Assembly (NCBI GenBank): GCA_015521735.1
Contig: WANQ01000043.1
Location: 59,187 to 123,186, forward strand
Length of the DNA: 64,000 nucleotides
Direction of reading: 5' to 3'
Origin: Pyrodictiaceae archaeon
Lineage (GTDB): Archaea > Thermoproteota > Thermoprotei_A > Sulfolobales > WANQ01
The notes beneath the pieces are model-generated. The model saw only the letters and a program-made list of their open reading frames with translations, was not told the DNA's origin and ran no database searches. Positions 18,582-29,086 of this stretch are shown here, piece by piece (position 1 is the stretch's first letter; every line of letters begins with the position of its first letter). A program made the position numbers and the translations under genes.

Positions 18582-20027
18582 CTATTCTTCTATGTTTTCC
18601 TTAATTTTCTTTCGTGTAAGGTTTACTTTTATCTTCATCTTAGCATAGCTTATGTCCATTTTCTTTGGCTTTACTTGTCTTGTAAACGCTTTTATAATTA
18701 CTTGTCCCTCCATGTAGCTTGGTATGGGTAGGTTTAGGGCGTATAGTATTGTTGGCGTGATATCGGTTATCTTTACTTTGCCTAAATGCCTGTTTTCTAC
18801 ATGTCTTCCTAGTATGGCAAATACACCGTACTTGGAATGGGTTGCTCTAATGGTTTTATGCCATAGTGGTAGGCCTATTTTATTAGAAAAGCTATAGGTT
18901 TCTGATTCTATTAGTATGCTTGGGCCTAGACTATCGTCTTCAATACTATATGCTAGTATTCCGTTAACATTGTTTAGTTTTCTTAATGCTTTTTCCGAGA
19001 CTAGCTTCTTGTATGCTTCGTTGACTCCTACTATGAATACTCCTCCTTCTTCTGAAGGCATGTATGCTCCTAGTATACGCGTCTTGTTGTTCTCATGGTC
19101 TTCAAGACCGTGTTTTCTTAGTCTTCTAGCTAAGCCTGTCTTGTAGGCTATTTTTCTAGCTATTGTTAGTGGTATGTAATTGTTTGATACTAGGTGGTCT
19201 ACTAGGAGCTTTACTCTATACCTAATGTTTACTCCTTCTACTGCTAACAGGTTATTTAGTGCTAGGTATTGGTTGACGTTGAATGCTTTAACTGGTTTTT
19301 GGAAGCCGTGGTCTGAGACAATGATCTTGTATGCCTCGTCATCGAGGTTGTCAATGATTTTGGCGACTAGTTTATCGAGTACTTCATAGTATTTTTCTAT
19401 TATACTCCACCTAGTTTTAAGGAATCTATGCTGCATCCTATCCGTTTCTGTGAATACTATTATTCCTAGGTCTATTTGTTTAAGCTTTCTAGCTAGTTCT
19501 AAGAATAGAGCTGTTCTTTTTTCAGCTGATTTCACGTTTACCTCGAAGTATTCTTCATCTGTAATTGGCTTAGAGTCTATAATGTCTACAATGTATCCTG
19601 TTGTCTCTAATACCTTGTTTACCCATTTAGGGTATGCTAGGTTGAGTCTATTGGCTATGAATCCTGCTATTATAGCGCCTTTTACTGGTTTAGCTGTGTA
19701 TATGCATGGAATGTTTACTGCTAAGGTCTTCTTATCATATACTGATAGTATGTCCCAAACGTAAACTATGTCGTCTAGCTTGTAGGTTATGGGCTTAAAC
19801 GTGTTATCCTCTAGTTTTAGAAAGGAGTATAGTTTCATGGACTTAGGTGTTAGCCCGCTAAATAGTGAGTTCCATGCAGGGATACTCCATGGAGGACTAG
19901 TACTTTCGAGAATAGCCCATGCAGATGTCTTCTCCAGAGATTTCTTGCTAAGTACTTCTAATCCCTTTATCTTTTCAAGGATGTTCCAGGAAGCTCCATC
20001 TACTCCTATCACTACTAGTTTCAACAA
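18582..20027 (-). CDS. Type I phosphodiesterase/nucleotide pyrophosphatase (alkaline phosphatase superfamily)
   Basis: VIGVDGASWNIL...STSPPWSIPAWNSLFSGLTP...FTETDRMQHRF...IIVSDHGFQ. Confidence 0.85.
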   Translation of the reverse strand: MLKLVVIGVDGASWNILEKIKGLEVLSKKSLEKTSAWAILESTSPPWSIPAWNSLFSGLTPKSMKLYSFLKLEDNTFKPITYKLDDIVYVWDILSVYDKKTLAVNIPCIYTAKPVKGAIIAGFIANRLNLAYPKWVNKVLETTGYIVDIIDSKPITDEEYFEVNVKSAEKRTALFLELARKLKQIDLGIIVFTETDRMQHRFLKTRWSIIEKYYEVLDKLVAKIIDNLDDEAYKIIVSDHGFQKPVKAFNVNQYLALNNLLAVEGVNIRYRVKLLVDHLVSNNYIPLTIARKIAYKTGLARRLRKHGLEDHENNKTRILGAYMPSEEGGVFIVGVNEAYKKLVSEKALRKLNNVNGILAYSIEDDSLGPSILIESETYSFSNKIGLPLWHKTIRATHSKYGVFAILGRHVENRHLGKVKITDITPTILYALNLPIPSYMEGQVIIKAFTRQVKPKKMDISYAKMKIKVNLTRKKIKENIEE

Positions 20028-20043
20028 CTTTACCTCTAGGAAG

Positions 20044-21018
20044 CTATATTTCTATTACTCTTATTCCTCCCCCATGTATGTATCCTGAAGGCATTCCCTC
20101 TGTATCGTATGCTAGGCATACCTCGCCTTCTACTGTTACGGCTATTATCCCTATAACTCTCTTACCTCCTATTTCTTCTGCTTTAATTATTGTCTTCTTG
20201 CATGCTTCTTCTAAGCTTAGTCCCTGAGATACTAGGTCTACTAGTGTTTTAGATGCCATGGATTTTACTATTACTTCGCCGAATCCTGTAGCAGTTGCTG
20301 CAGCCTTATTGTTTGCGTAGAATCCTGCTCCAGGTATTGGTGTATCTCCTAGTCTACCTGGGTGTTTTAGCCATATTCCTCCAGTACTTGAAGCTGATGC
20401 TAGAGTATTGTTTGTGTCTAATGCTACTGCTCCAACAGTATCTCCTAGTAGCCCATACCTTAATGCTAGCTCTCTAATACGTTTCCATCTAAGTGTTGTG
20501 GTTTTGCCTTGGCGTAGCTCGGACATAAGTCTATTGTATCTTTTAACTACATGGTCTGGTGGATGAGTTCTCTCAGGTAGTCCATGGCTTTTTGCTAGCA
20601 TATCTGCTCCATTACCAACAAGTACTATGTGGTCTGTTTCCTTTGCTACTATGTATGCTAGCTCAATTGGATTCCTAGGATACTTTACAGCACCTACTGC
20701 TCCTATAAGGCCATTGGATGCCATTATTCCTGCATCCATTTCTGCTTCTCCTAGAAGATTTAATGCACTACCTAAGCCTGCATTAAGCATTCCGGAGTCT
20801 TCAAGGACTTTTACAGCACTAATTACTCCTCTAACAGCACCGTTTGCTTTGAGTTCTCTATAACCTTCCTCAAGGCTTAAGCGTATTAGCTTTCCTATAT
20901 CACTTAGAGTATAAGGGTAGTCTGGGTCATCGAATACCCTTTTCCATGAGCCAGCTCCACCATGTACAACGAGTACTGGTGGTTTAACACGTTCAACTAT
21001 TACGTGCATGTATTTCAC
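20044..21018 (-). CDS. Plant-type L-asparaginase / isoaspartyl peptidase (Ntn hydrolase)
   Basis: PVLVVHGGAGSW; GDTVGAVALDTNNTLASASSTGG with catalytic Thr. Confidence 0.9.
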   Translation of the reverse strand: MKYMHVIVERVKPPVLVVHGGAGSWKRVFDDPDYPYTLSDIGKLIRLSLEEGYRELKANGAVRGVISAVKVLEDSGMLNAGLGSALNLLGEAEMDAGIMASNGLIGAVGAVKYPRNPIELAYIVAKETDHIVLVGNGADMLAKSHGLPERTHPPDHVVKRYNRLMSELRQGKTTTLRWKRIRELALRYGLLGDTVGAVALDTNNTLASASSTGGIWLKHPGRLGDTPIPGAGFYANNKAAATATGFGEVIVKSMASKTLVDLVSQGLSLEEACKKTIIKAEEIGGKRVIGIIAVTVEGEVCLAYDTEGMPSGYIHGGGIRVIEI

Positions 21019-21085
21019 CTAAATCACGTCCTACACGCTTAACTAGAGCTTAGACTTAGCTGTTTCGAGGAGAAGTGTCTTGGAG

Positions 21086-21409
21086 CTAATCTTTCATCTT
21101 CTCTAAACGTTTAACTCGGAAGACTACTGTTCCACCACAAGTATATGGTTTACCTGGGTCAGGGCATTGAAGATAGCCTTCATCATCGTGTTCTCCTATA
21201 CCTAGGAGCCTAGCTGATACGCCGTGAATAAATGGTGATAGTAGGCTGGTCATGGATGTTAAGGCGTGAATACATATCCTTGTATTATTGTTTTTAGGGT
21301 CTAGGTAGAATCCATCCACTATTATCCTATCACCTACCTTATAGCCTAATGCACACTTACCTCTAACCTCCACTACCTCGATTAGAATCCTATACAATCC
21401 CTCTTCCAC
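21086..21409 (-). CDS. TIGR04076-like small protein
   Basis: GKCALGYKVGDRIIVDGFYL...ICIHALTSM...QCPDPGKPYTCGGTVVFRV. Confidence 0.7.
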   Translation of the reverse strand: MEEGLYRILIEVVEVRGKCALGYKVGDRIIVDGFYLDPKNNNTRICIHALTSMTSLLSPFIHGVSARLLGIGEHDDEGYLQCPDPGKPYTCGGTVVFRVKRLEKMKD

Positions 21410-21462
21410 TTAAGCTCACCCAAGCATCTAATACTATGCTAGCTGAGCTGTTATCTTAACGT

Positions 21463-21903
21463 CTAGTACTTAAAGTCCTTGTACTCTATGAAGCTATAGC
21501 CTTCTTTCTCCATTACGTTGGCCAGATCCTTATCTCCTGTAATAAGCGTTAAATTGTTTTCAACTGCTAATGCTATATGTATTGAGTCGAAGTACGTTAA
21601 GTTACTATACTTTGATCTAAGCTTTTCAGCTAATACCATTGTACTAAGAGTTATAGGTACATAGTCTACTACATTGTATTCTACTAGTTTAAGCTCCATT
21701 AACTCTAAGACACGGATAGCTTTATCATAGCTTATTCCCCTTGAACGCATTACTAGTAATGCTTCAATAGGTGCTGCTGAAGATACGTGTACTCTTATTC
21801 TACGCTTTCTATGGAGTTCTAGAACAACTCTAACATAGGGGTGTAGTTTATCCTTAGCGTTAAGGCCGAAAAGAAAGTCTGTTTCAACCAAGTAGTTTGT
21901 CAT
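21463..21903 (-). CDS. PIN-domain toxin (VapC-like)
   Basis: YLVETDFLFGLN...YFDSIHIALAVENNLTLITGDKDL; overlaps upstream AbrB-type ORF. Confidence 0.82.
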   Translation of the reverse strand: MTNYLVETDFLFGLNAKDKLHPYVRVVLELHRKRRIRVHVSSAAPIEALLVMRSRGISYDKAIRVLELMELKLVEYNVVDYVPITLSTMVLAEKLRSKYSNLTYFDSIHIALAVENNLTLITGDKDLANVMEKEGYSFIEYKDFKY

Positions 21904-22172
21904 CTAATATCCTCTAATAACATCTTCTCAGCTCTAACCCTATCCTTACGAGTTAACGTGAATTCTCCTAGTATTTCTGCAATCTCTTCTGAAGGATCCC
22001 TACTTACCAGTTTTACTACGATTTCACCACTACCCCTAGTATAGACCACTAGCCTTGACCCAGGCTTTATCCCAGCTTTCTCCCTAACCTCCTTGGGTAA
22101 GGTGATTCTCCCCTTAGAGTCTACTCTAACTACGCTCACAGGTACACCTATCCTAACTAGGTGGGAGCCCAC
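21900..22172 (-). CDS. AbrB-type antitoxin (VapB-like)
   Basis: VVRVDSKGRITLPKEVREKAGIKPGSRLVVY. Confidence 0.85.
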   Translation of the reverse strand: MGSHLVRIGVPVSVVRVDSKGRITLPKEVREKAGIKPGSRLVVYTRGSGEIVVKLVSRDPSEEIAEILGEFTLTRKDRVRAEKMLLEDIR

Positions 22173-22225
22173 TTAATTAAATTAATCCTACTATAGAAAA
22201 TATTGTTTAAGTATAAGCTATGATC

Positions 22226-23863
22226 CTATTCTATTGTTTTAGTTATCCTATAAGCTTTCTCTACTACTATTTTCTCCAGTACCTTCAATGGTAGGTTTCC
22301 TTCCTCTAATAGTAGTTTATGGAATAACTTGTTGGTGAATCTTTTTCCGAGGATTTCTTTTACCTTTTCTCGTAGGGCTTTTATCTTTCGTTTACCATAG
22401 TTGTAGCTAATCTGGTATCCAGGGCTTAAGGTGTATCTAAGTGCTTCAGAGTATGCTCCATCTCTTGGGAGATAAGCGTCTTTAACTAGCTTCTCTACTG
22501 CTTGCTCAAACGTTATCATACCAGTACTTAACTCTACGTCTACGTATACTCTTACTGCCCTCCATAATGCGTCATGGTATACTTTTAACCTGTATTCTGG
22601 TGACTTGTCTATGCCTAGTTCTAGCATTAATTCTTCTGTGTAGTGAGCCCATCCCTCAATGAACTCGTTTGCTTGTATTAGTATTTTCCTTGTTAGGTAT
22701 GGGTTTAGTTTTGCGTAGACTAGTTGTGTATGGTGTCCAGGGTATGCTTCATGTACTATGGTGTTGAGTATATCGTATACGTTGTGGTGTTTAAGCATTT
22801 CTTCACTAGCTGGAGGTGTTACGAAGAATATTCCAGTAAAACTCCACCCAAATACTTCTGGTGGCATGTAGGCTGCGAATGGTAATAGTGGTCTCATGAA
22901 CTCTGGTGTTTCTACAACCCTAATATTCTCCATGGGCGGGAGCTCTACTACTTCTTTCTCAACAACGAACTTCTTAACATACTCTATTGTCTTCTTATAC
23001 TCCTCTAATACTTTCTCTGGTGAAGCTACGTGCTTCTCCTTTACTTTTTCAAGAGCCTCACTAATACTGCTAGCACCTATCTTCTTCGCTTCCTCCAACA
23101 TGAGTTTCCTATACTTTTCTGCTTCAACGTATCCTTGCCTACGTAGTTCTTCTATGTCTTCATCAATCATTCTAGCCTTTAACAACCTCCTATATAGTTC
23201 TAGTCCTATTGGCTTGAACCCAGGCTTAGCCTTCTCCTTTAACTCTTGTAGTAGTTCTAAGTACTTGTTGAACTCTTCACTGAGCTTCTCGCATGCTTCA
23301 ACTAGTTCACTGCGTCCATGTCTTAATCCCATTGTTTTAACTAGTCCTATAAGTGATGGTAGTCCTTTAGCTGATAATAATACATAGTCTATCCATAAGC
23401 TATATGGCTCATCTACAGCGTTAATAGACTCTTTAATCATTTTACCTAGTCCTCTAACACGACTGTAGAGTGCATTGAGTCTATGCTCTAATGGTAAATG
23501 CTCCTTAATTATTAGTGAGTACAAGGCTTCACCTGCAACCATGAATCCTGTAGGATACATCCTCCACGTAGGCCAATCACGTAAAGTTATCAACGACTCC
23601 ACAAGCCCATTGAGTAGTGGCTCGTAGTCTACTCTACGATACCCTGTTAGCTTCTCTTTATCTATACTTGAGAACTCCTTGTAATAGTATTCTACTAGTT
23701 TTATGGCCTTCTCCATTGCCTCCTTACTAAGCTTAGGGAGCAGTACATCATACTCGTGGAGTCCAAGATGAGTACCTGCTGTAGGGTATAGTTCGAGAAC
23801 ATCTCTTATTAACTTCAAGACCAGTTCATCAAATAATTCATCTTCTCTCGTAGCCAAAAGCAT
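22226..23863 (-). CDS. DUF885 family protein (putative metallocarboxypeptidase-like)
   Basis: TIVHEAYPGHHTQLVYA and EFIEGWAHYTEELMLELG. Confidence 0.85.
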   Translation of the reverse strand: MLLATREDELFDELVLKLIRDVLELYPTAGTHLGLHEYDVLLPKLSKEAMEKAIKLVEYYYKEFSSIDKEKLTGYRRVDYEPLLNGLVESLITLRDWPTWRMYPTGFMVAGEALYSLIIKEHLPLEHRLNALYSRVRGLGKMIKESINAVDEPYSLWIDYVLLSAKGLPSLIGLVKTMGLRHGRSELVEACEKLSEEFNKYLELLQELKEKAKPGFKPIGLELYRRLLKARMIDEDIEELRRQGYVEAEKYRKLMLEEAKKIGASSISEALEKVKEKHVASPEKVLEEYKKTIEYVKKFVVEKEVVELPPMENIRVVETPEFMRPLLPFAAYMPPEVFGWSFTGIFFVTPPASEEMLKHHNVYDILNTIVHEAYPGHHTQLVYAKLNPYLTRKILIQANEFIEGWAHYTEELMLELGIDKSPEYRLKVYHDALWRAVRVYVDVELSTGMITFEQAVEKLVKDAYLPRDGAYSEALRYTLSPGYQISYNYGKRKIKALREKVKEILGKRFTNKLFHKLLLEEGNLPLKVLEKIVVEKAYRITKTIE

Positions 23864-24016
23864 ACACCGAGTTAAACCATTAAACTACACAAAGATAAAG
23901 GTAGTGTGGAGCCTAGTTAACACCCTCCTTTGACTACAAGCCTAATTATTCTTAGCAATAATGTATTGTAGAGATGTAGAATAGAATGCAGATATTCGTT
24001 AAGTGTACTTAGCCTA

Positions 24017-25105
24017 TCAGTCTATGATGTGGGGGTTGGTTATTTTTATGCAGATTATTCCACTGTTAACTGCTTCACCATATAGCTCGTTTATGTAGCC
24101 TCTACCTACCTCAACAACCATGTCATTGCCTCCAATACTTAGTGTTAGTTTTACACTACACTTTGTAATCCTATAGTTTTTGATTCTGCATGCTATGGTT
24201 CTTAGGTCTTTACTGCAATGAGTGATTACTATGTCGTCTGGCCTGAATACTAGTTTAACTTTTGCTCCTTTACTGTATGTTCTATTATTACTCTTGGTTA
24301 CCAGTAGCTTAGCTTCTCCTAAATCTACTATAATGTTGTCTCCTAGATCCTTGTCTACTATGCCTTCAACTATGTTTAATCCTAGAAACTCTGCTACATC
24401 GACATCACTTATAGCGTTGAATATGGTTGTAGGTGTACCTTGTGCCTTAATAGCCCCCTTCATTAGGACTAGGATTTTATCGGATAGAGTCCATGCATCG
24501 TTTAGGTCATGTGTTACGATTAGTGCTGTAACACCTAGTTTACGTAGCATGTACTTTAACTCTACTCTAAGTGTATCCTTGACTCCAGGATCTATTGCAC
24601 TTAACGGCTCGTCGAGTAGGACTAGTTTAGGCCATGGAGCTAGAGCTCTAGCTAAAGCTACTTTTTGTTTTTGTCCACCACTTAGTTGATGTGGATACTT
24701 GTTTTCAAGTCCTTTAAGCCCAAGTACATCTACTAGTTCCTTAACCCTAGCGTCAACATCTGCTCTACTAAGCTTTAGCCTCCTTAACCCAAAAGCTATG
24801 TTATCGTAGACTGTTAGGTGTGGAAATAAGGCGTAGTCTTGGGGGACATAGCCTACTCTACGCTTTTCCGGTGGAACATACTTCTTCAACACTCCTCTAT
24901 GCTTTTCAAATACTATGTCACCATTAATTGCCACTAATCCTTCATCAGCAACTTCTAGCCCAGCTACTATGTTTAATAGAGTAGTCTTACCCGAACCATT
25001 AGGTCCTACTAATACTGCTATCTCAGACTTACCTACACTAAACTCTACATTCCTTAAAACCTCTACACCATCATACCGTTTAACTAGTCTCTCTACTATA
25101 AGCAT
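24017..25105 (-). CDS. Tungstate/molybdate-type ABC transporter ATPase
   Basis: GPNGSGKTTLLNIVAG, LSGGQKQKVALARALA, LVLLDEPLSAIDP; adjacent ModB/ModA-like genes. Confidence 0.85.
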   Translation of the reverse strand: MLIVERLVKRYDGVEVLRNVEFSVGKSEIAVLVGPNGSGKTTLLNIVAGLEVADEGLVAINGDIVFEKHRGVLKKYVPPEKRRVGYVPQDYALFPHLTVYDNIAFGLRRLKLSRADVDARVKELVDVLGLKGLENKYPHQLSGGQKQKVALARALAPWPKLVLLDEPLSAIDPGVKDTLRVELKYMLRKLGVTALIVTHDLNDAWTLSDKILVLMKGAIKAQGTPTTIFNAISDVDVAEFLGLNIVEGIVDKDLGDNIIVDLGEAKLLVTKSNNRTYSKGAKVKLVFRPDDIVITHCSKDLRTIACRIKNYRITKCSVKLTLSIGGNDMVVEVGRGYINELYGEAVNSGIICIKITNPHIID

Positions 25106-25110
25106 TACTA

Positions 25111-25938
25111 CTACACCAGTCTTAGCCTCCCATGCTTATCTACAATGTTCATTACGAATAATATCGCAAAGGAAACCATTACCAGCAACGTTATTAGAGC
25201 TACGGTTAACCTTACCTCACCTGAGCTAAGTGTAAGGTATATTGCTATAGGTAGGGTTTCAGTCTTAAACCGTGTTGCACCAGCAAGTGTTACTGACGCA
25301 CCAAATTCTCCTAGTGCTCGGGTAAAGCCAAGTATATATGCTGATGCAACACCACTCTTAGCCATAGGTAGTAGGACGAGATATAGTGTTGAAACTCTAC
25401 TATAGCCTAGTGTTCTAGCTACGAACTCGTATTTAACGTCTACTAAGTCGAATGCCGACTTAAGAACCCTTATCATCATAGGTAGTATGACTACATATTG
25501 TGCAACTATTAGTCCTGGTACCTCAAAGACTATTCCAACCAAGTTGTCGAGTATTTTACCCAACCATGTATTGGTGAAGAATATGAGGAGAACTGCTCCA
25601 AGAGCTACTGGAGGCATTGCAAAGGGTAAGAGTAGTATTGACTCGAGAATACTCTTACCCTTAAACCTATACCTAGATAGAGCATAGGCTATGGGGATGC
25701 TTGTAGCTAGTGCTAGTGTAGTAGAAGTAAATGATGTAAGTAGGCTTAACTTTACCGAGAAGAAAACCTCATTTGACGAAATAATACTGGATAATGATGC
25801 TAGCCCACCCCAATGTATAATTGAAACTATAATGTATAATAGAAGAGCTGAAAACAATACTGGTGTTAAGAGGAATACTAAGTCAGCTTTCTGGTAGTTC
25901 AGGCACCTTAGCATAAGGAGCATACCTCTTAGCCTCAT
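25111..25938 (-). CDS. Tungstate/molybdate ABC transporter permease
   Basis: FAMPPVALGAVLLIFF; LGFTRALGEFGASVTLAG; true start is probably internal to the ORF. Confidence 0.85.
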   Translation of the reverse strand: MRLRGMLLMLRCLNYQKADLVFLLTPVLFSALLLYIIVSIIHWGGLASLSSIISSNEVFFSVKLSLLTSFTSTTLALATSIPIAYALSRYRFKGKSILESILLLPFAMPPVALGAVLLIFFTNTWLGKILDNLVGIVFEVPGLIVAQYVVILPMMIRVLKSAFDLVDVKYEFVARTLGYSRVSTLYLVLLPMAKSGVASAYILGFTRALGEFGASVTLAGATRFKTETLPIAIYLTLSSGEVRLTVALITLLVMVSFAILFVMNIVDKHGRLRLV

Positions 25939-26734
25939 CTATTGTAGCAAAGTAGTGATACTTTCTAAATACTTCCTTAGCGTACTCAGAATTTACTACA
26001 AAGTCTATGAACTTCTTAGCTTCTTCAACATGCTTACCATACTTTGTTACAGCTATTGGTATATAGGATATCTTTGGTATTTGCTCCGGCTTAAGCCATA
26101 TAATATCGGTCTTATTCGGATACCAGTAATGAAATACATGCCAGCCAATAATAGCATCAACAGCTCCAGTAGCAGCAAGCATTGCTGTCTTAGAACAACT
26201 ACTAGCATAAACTACTATGTTCTTCTTAACCTTATCATATAGTCCATTGTACTTAAGCAAGTCTACAGCGTACTCACCAACACATACAGTCTTAGGATCA
26301 GCTATTCCTACCCTAACGCCAGGTTTAGCTAGATCTTTCAAACTAGTAATGTTCTTAGGATTATCCTTAGGCACTATTATTGCTGGAACCATGTATGCTA
26401 CTATTCTAATTGTATCAGTATAGACTATTCCATCCCTTATAGCCTTAACCATATAGTCTGGTGATCCTGGAGCAAAAAGATCACCACTTTTAGTAATCTT
26501 CAATGCTGATAAAACACTACCAGAACCACCATAATAGGCTACTACCCTAATACCCGTCTCCTCTTCAAATTTCCTTATAATCTCCTCCCAAGCCTTCTCG
26601 GCTGCAGCACCAGCAAACAATGTTATAGTTACCCGTCTTTCTTCTTCTTCGACATTAACGTGTAATGAGTAGCCTATAACTATTCCTATGATCAATGAGA
26701 ACGCTATAGCTAAAGCTATAACGCTATTACGCAT
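25883..26734 (-). CDS. ModA/WtpA-like substrate-binding protein
   Basis: ITLFAGAAAEKAWEEIIRKFEEETGIRVVAYYGGSGSVLSALK. Confidence 0.85.
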   Translation of the reverse strand: MRNSVIALAIAFSLIIGIVIGYSLHVNVEEEERRVTITLFAGAAAEKAWEEIIRKFEEETGIRVVAYYGGSGSVLSALKITKSGDLFAPGSPDYMVKAIRDGIVYTDTIRIVAYMVPAIIVPKDNPKNITSLKDLAKPGVRVGIADPKTVCVGEYAVDLLKYNGLYDKVKKNIVVYASSCSKTAMLAATGAVDAIIGWHVFHYWYPNKTDIIWLKPEQIPKISYIPIAVTKYGKHVEEAKKFIDFVVNSEYAKEVFRKYHYFATIDEAKRYAPYAKVPELPES

Positions 26735-26888
26735 AGTTTCTCACAGTCTAACTAGCTAATATTACTAGTATTTAAGCCTATGTAGTTTGGTGTCAAATAA
26801 TATTACTTGACAAGTTGCTGGAAAGCTATTAAGATCACCTTTATAGGCTTAGCAAGGCTATTATAATACTTAGGTTAAGGTAAAGATT

Positions 26889-27137
26889 ATGGATCAACTA
26901 GGCGTATTTATAGTACTGGGATTCATCCTAGTATTCGTGGGAATGTTAATTATATTGCTAGGTATTATTAAGGGAAGCAGTAGAGTTGAAGGTGGAGGTG
27001 TAGTAGTTATTGGCCCTATACCAATAGTATTTGGGACAAGCATTAAGGTAACCAAGATGTTAATGATCTTAGCAATAGTATTAATGCTGTTAACCATATT
27101 CTTATTCATAATAACCCAGTCAGCTAGCTTAAGGTGA
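26889..27137 (+). CDS. TIGR00304/DUF131-like small membrane protein
   Basis: Two TM segments flanking GGGVVVIGPIPIVFGTS. Confidence 0.7.
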   Translation: MDQLGVFIVLGFILVFVGMLIILLGIIKGSSRVEGGGVVVIGPIPIVFGTSIKVTKMLMILAIVLMLLTIFLFIITQSASLR

Positions 27138-27448
27138 AGAAAATGACGTATAGGCCACCCTACTATAGAAGAGATAGTTCATTCAAGCTAGTTATGCTAG
27201 GCTTTATCATAATATTCATAGGGTTCATGTTGATTGTATTGTCTACTGTGTTTACTGTTTTCTCAGGGCTTAAGTCTACTCCAAGCAATACTAGTATTGG
27301 TGTTGGCGGATGTATTCTCGTATTCTTTGTACCAATATGTTTCGGTGCTGGCACACACGGCTTAGGCTTAATCACTTTACTATTAGCAGTAGTGTTAACC
27401 ATAGTAGCATTAATGTTCTTCTTCCTAACCCGTATGCTACTTAAATAA
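27134..27448 (+). CDS. TIGR00304/DUF131-like small membrane protein, tandem copy
   Basis: SIGVGGCILVFFVPICFGAGTHG between two TM segments; overlaps previous gene. Confidence 0.65.
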   Translation: MKKMTYRPPYYRRDSSFKLVMLGFIIIFIGFMLIVLSTVFTVFSGLKSTPSNTSIGVGGCILVFFVPICFGAGTHGLGLITLLLAVVLTIVALMFFFLTRMLLK

Positions 27449-27664
27449 GCTTCCGCTAGTTCAACAACCAATCCCTAATTATTCCAGTTTATTCACAAGT
27501 ACGTAAATCAAGCCATAAATTCTCTTACTAGTATTATCAACTATTCATAGAGCCATTAATTGGTTTACCTGCCCCCTAATGCTGGTAATAGTGTAATTAA
27601 GATTATGTGGGTACATGTACTTGAAACTAAGAATTACGATTAGAAGTGCTTTTAGTTTAATGAA

Positions 27665-29086
27665 ATGCTTAGTCTTATTAGCTTATTTAGCCGTACATAT
27701 ATGTATTATATCCTATACTATGGGGTACGTGGAGTGGGTAGTAAGCTTAGGCTAAGTACACGTGATTTGAGGATACTTGTTGACGCTGTAAGGCTTGCAG
27801 AGGAGGTTAAGCCTAGCCAAGATGCTAAGAGAAGGGTTTTTGAGGAGTATGGTATTATTGGTACTGGGCTTGATAGGTTATTGACTGCTATATTCTATGA
27901 TGTGATGAAGAAGATGGGTATTTTAGATAAAATTATTGAAAGGAGGGTAGGAGTTAACCCACTAGTACTTGATCCTTGGCTTAGAGCAGGGCTTAGAGTA
28001 GCCTTAGACCTACTAGTATACCATGATCTAACCAATACAACGTTAAAGCACTTGAAATGGGGTGTAGCTGATTATCTATCAGCTAAAACGCATCCATTCG
28101 TTGGAATGTATTATTGGAGACTAGTTGATGAGTGGATTAATAATGGAGTAGAACTTAAACCGCGAAACAAGGTTGAGGAGCTGGAGTTTAAGTACCTACT
28201 ACCTGCTTGGTTCATTAACCGTATGAAGGAGTTGTTAGGTGAGAGTGAAGCTATAGAGTTGTTCAAGTCGCTTAACCAGCCATTACCAATAAGTATTAGG
28301 GTAAATACATTGAAAGCTAGTGTAAAAGAGGTATTAGAAGAGCTAAGACGTGAAGGCGTAAATGCTGAGGTTAGTAGTAGAGTTCCAGTAGTCATTAGAT
28401 TCAATGGACCATACAACTTCGATAAATCTAGACTATTCCGTACTGGGAGAATAGTTATACAAGATGAACCTGCTGCCTATGCATCTATTGTTTTAGACCC
28501 TAAGCCTGGTATGACTGTAGTTGACATGTGTGCTGCACCAGGAGGAAAGACCTCACATATCGTAGAGTTGATGAAGGGTGAAGGACTGGTGTACGCATTT
28601 GATGTTGACTCTCAGAGAGTTAAGAGGATGAGAGAGTTGTTGAGGAGAACAGGTACTCATAGGATAGTAAAGATCTATGTTGAGGATGCTACTAAGGCAC
28701 CAGAAATACTGGGTGAAGAGATAGCTGATAGAGTACTCCTTGATCCTCCATGTAGTAGTACTGGTACACTGCCCAAGAACCCTGAACTACGCTGGAGGCT
28801 CATAGAGGATAAGCTACGTGACATAATAGACCTTCAACGTAGATTGCTTAAGGCTTCTGTAAAGTTATTGAAGCCTGGTGGTAGACTACTCTACACTACA
28901 TGTAGTCTGTTATTTGAGGAAAACGAAGGAAACGTTAAGTGGGTGTTAAGCCAGTATCCTGAACTAAGACTAGTACCAGTGAAAGGACCTTATAGTGAAG
29001 GCTTTATTCCTGGTACTATGAGGGCTTGGCCTCACAGGCATGGAGTAACTGGTTTCTTCTATGCATTGTTTGAGAAGAAAGCTTAG
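27665..29086 (+). CDS. NSUN/RsmB-family RNA m5C methyltransferase
   Basis: VDMCAAPGGKTSHI; LLDPPCSSTGTL; TTCSLLFEENE; annotated start may be upstream of the true one. Confidence 0.9.
   Translation: MLSLISLFSRTYMYYILYYGVRGVGSKLRLSTRDLRILVDAVRLAEEVKPSQDAKRRVFEEYGIIGTGLDRLLTAIFYDVMKKMGILDKIIERRVGVNPLVLDPWLRAGLRVALDLLVYHDLTNTTLKHLKWGVADYLSAKTHPFVGMYYWRLVDEWINNGVELKPRNKVEELEFKYLLPAWFINRMKELLGESEAIELFKSLNQPLPISIRVNTLKASVKEVLEELRREGVNAEVSSRVPVVIRFNGPYNFDKSRLFRTGRIVIQDEPAAYASIVLDPKPGMTVVDMCAAPGGKTSHIVELMKGEGLVYAFDVDSQRVKRMRELLRRTGTHRIVKIYVEDATKAPEILGEEIADRVLLDPPCSSTGTLPKNPELRWRLIEDKLRDIIDLQRRLLKASVKLLKPGGRLLYTTCSLLFEENEGNVKWVLSQYPELRLVPVKGPYSEGFIPGTMRAWPHRHGVTGFFYALFEKKA

Noticed and set aside
22896-23387. 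163-aa plus-strand ORF rich in Ser/Phe
   Set aside because: Antisense shadow of the DUF885 gene; no recognisable domain.
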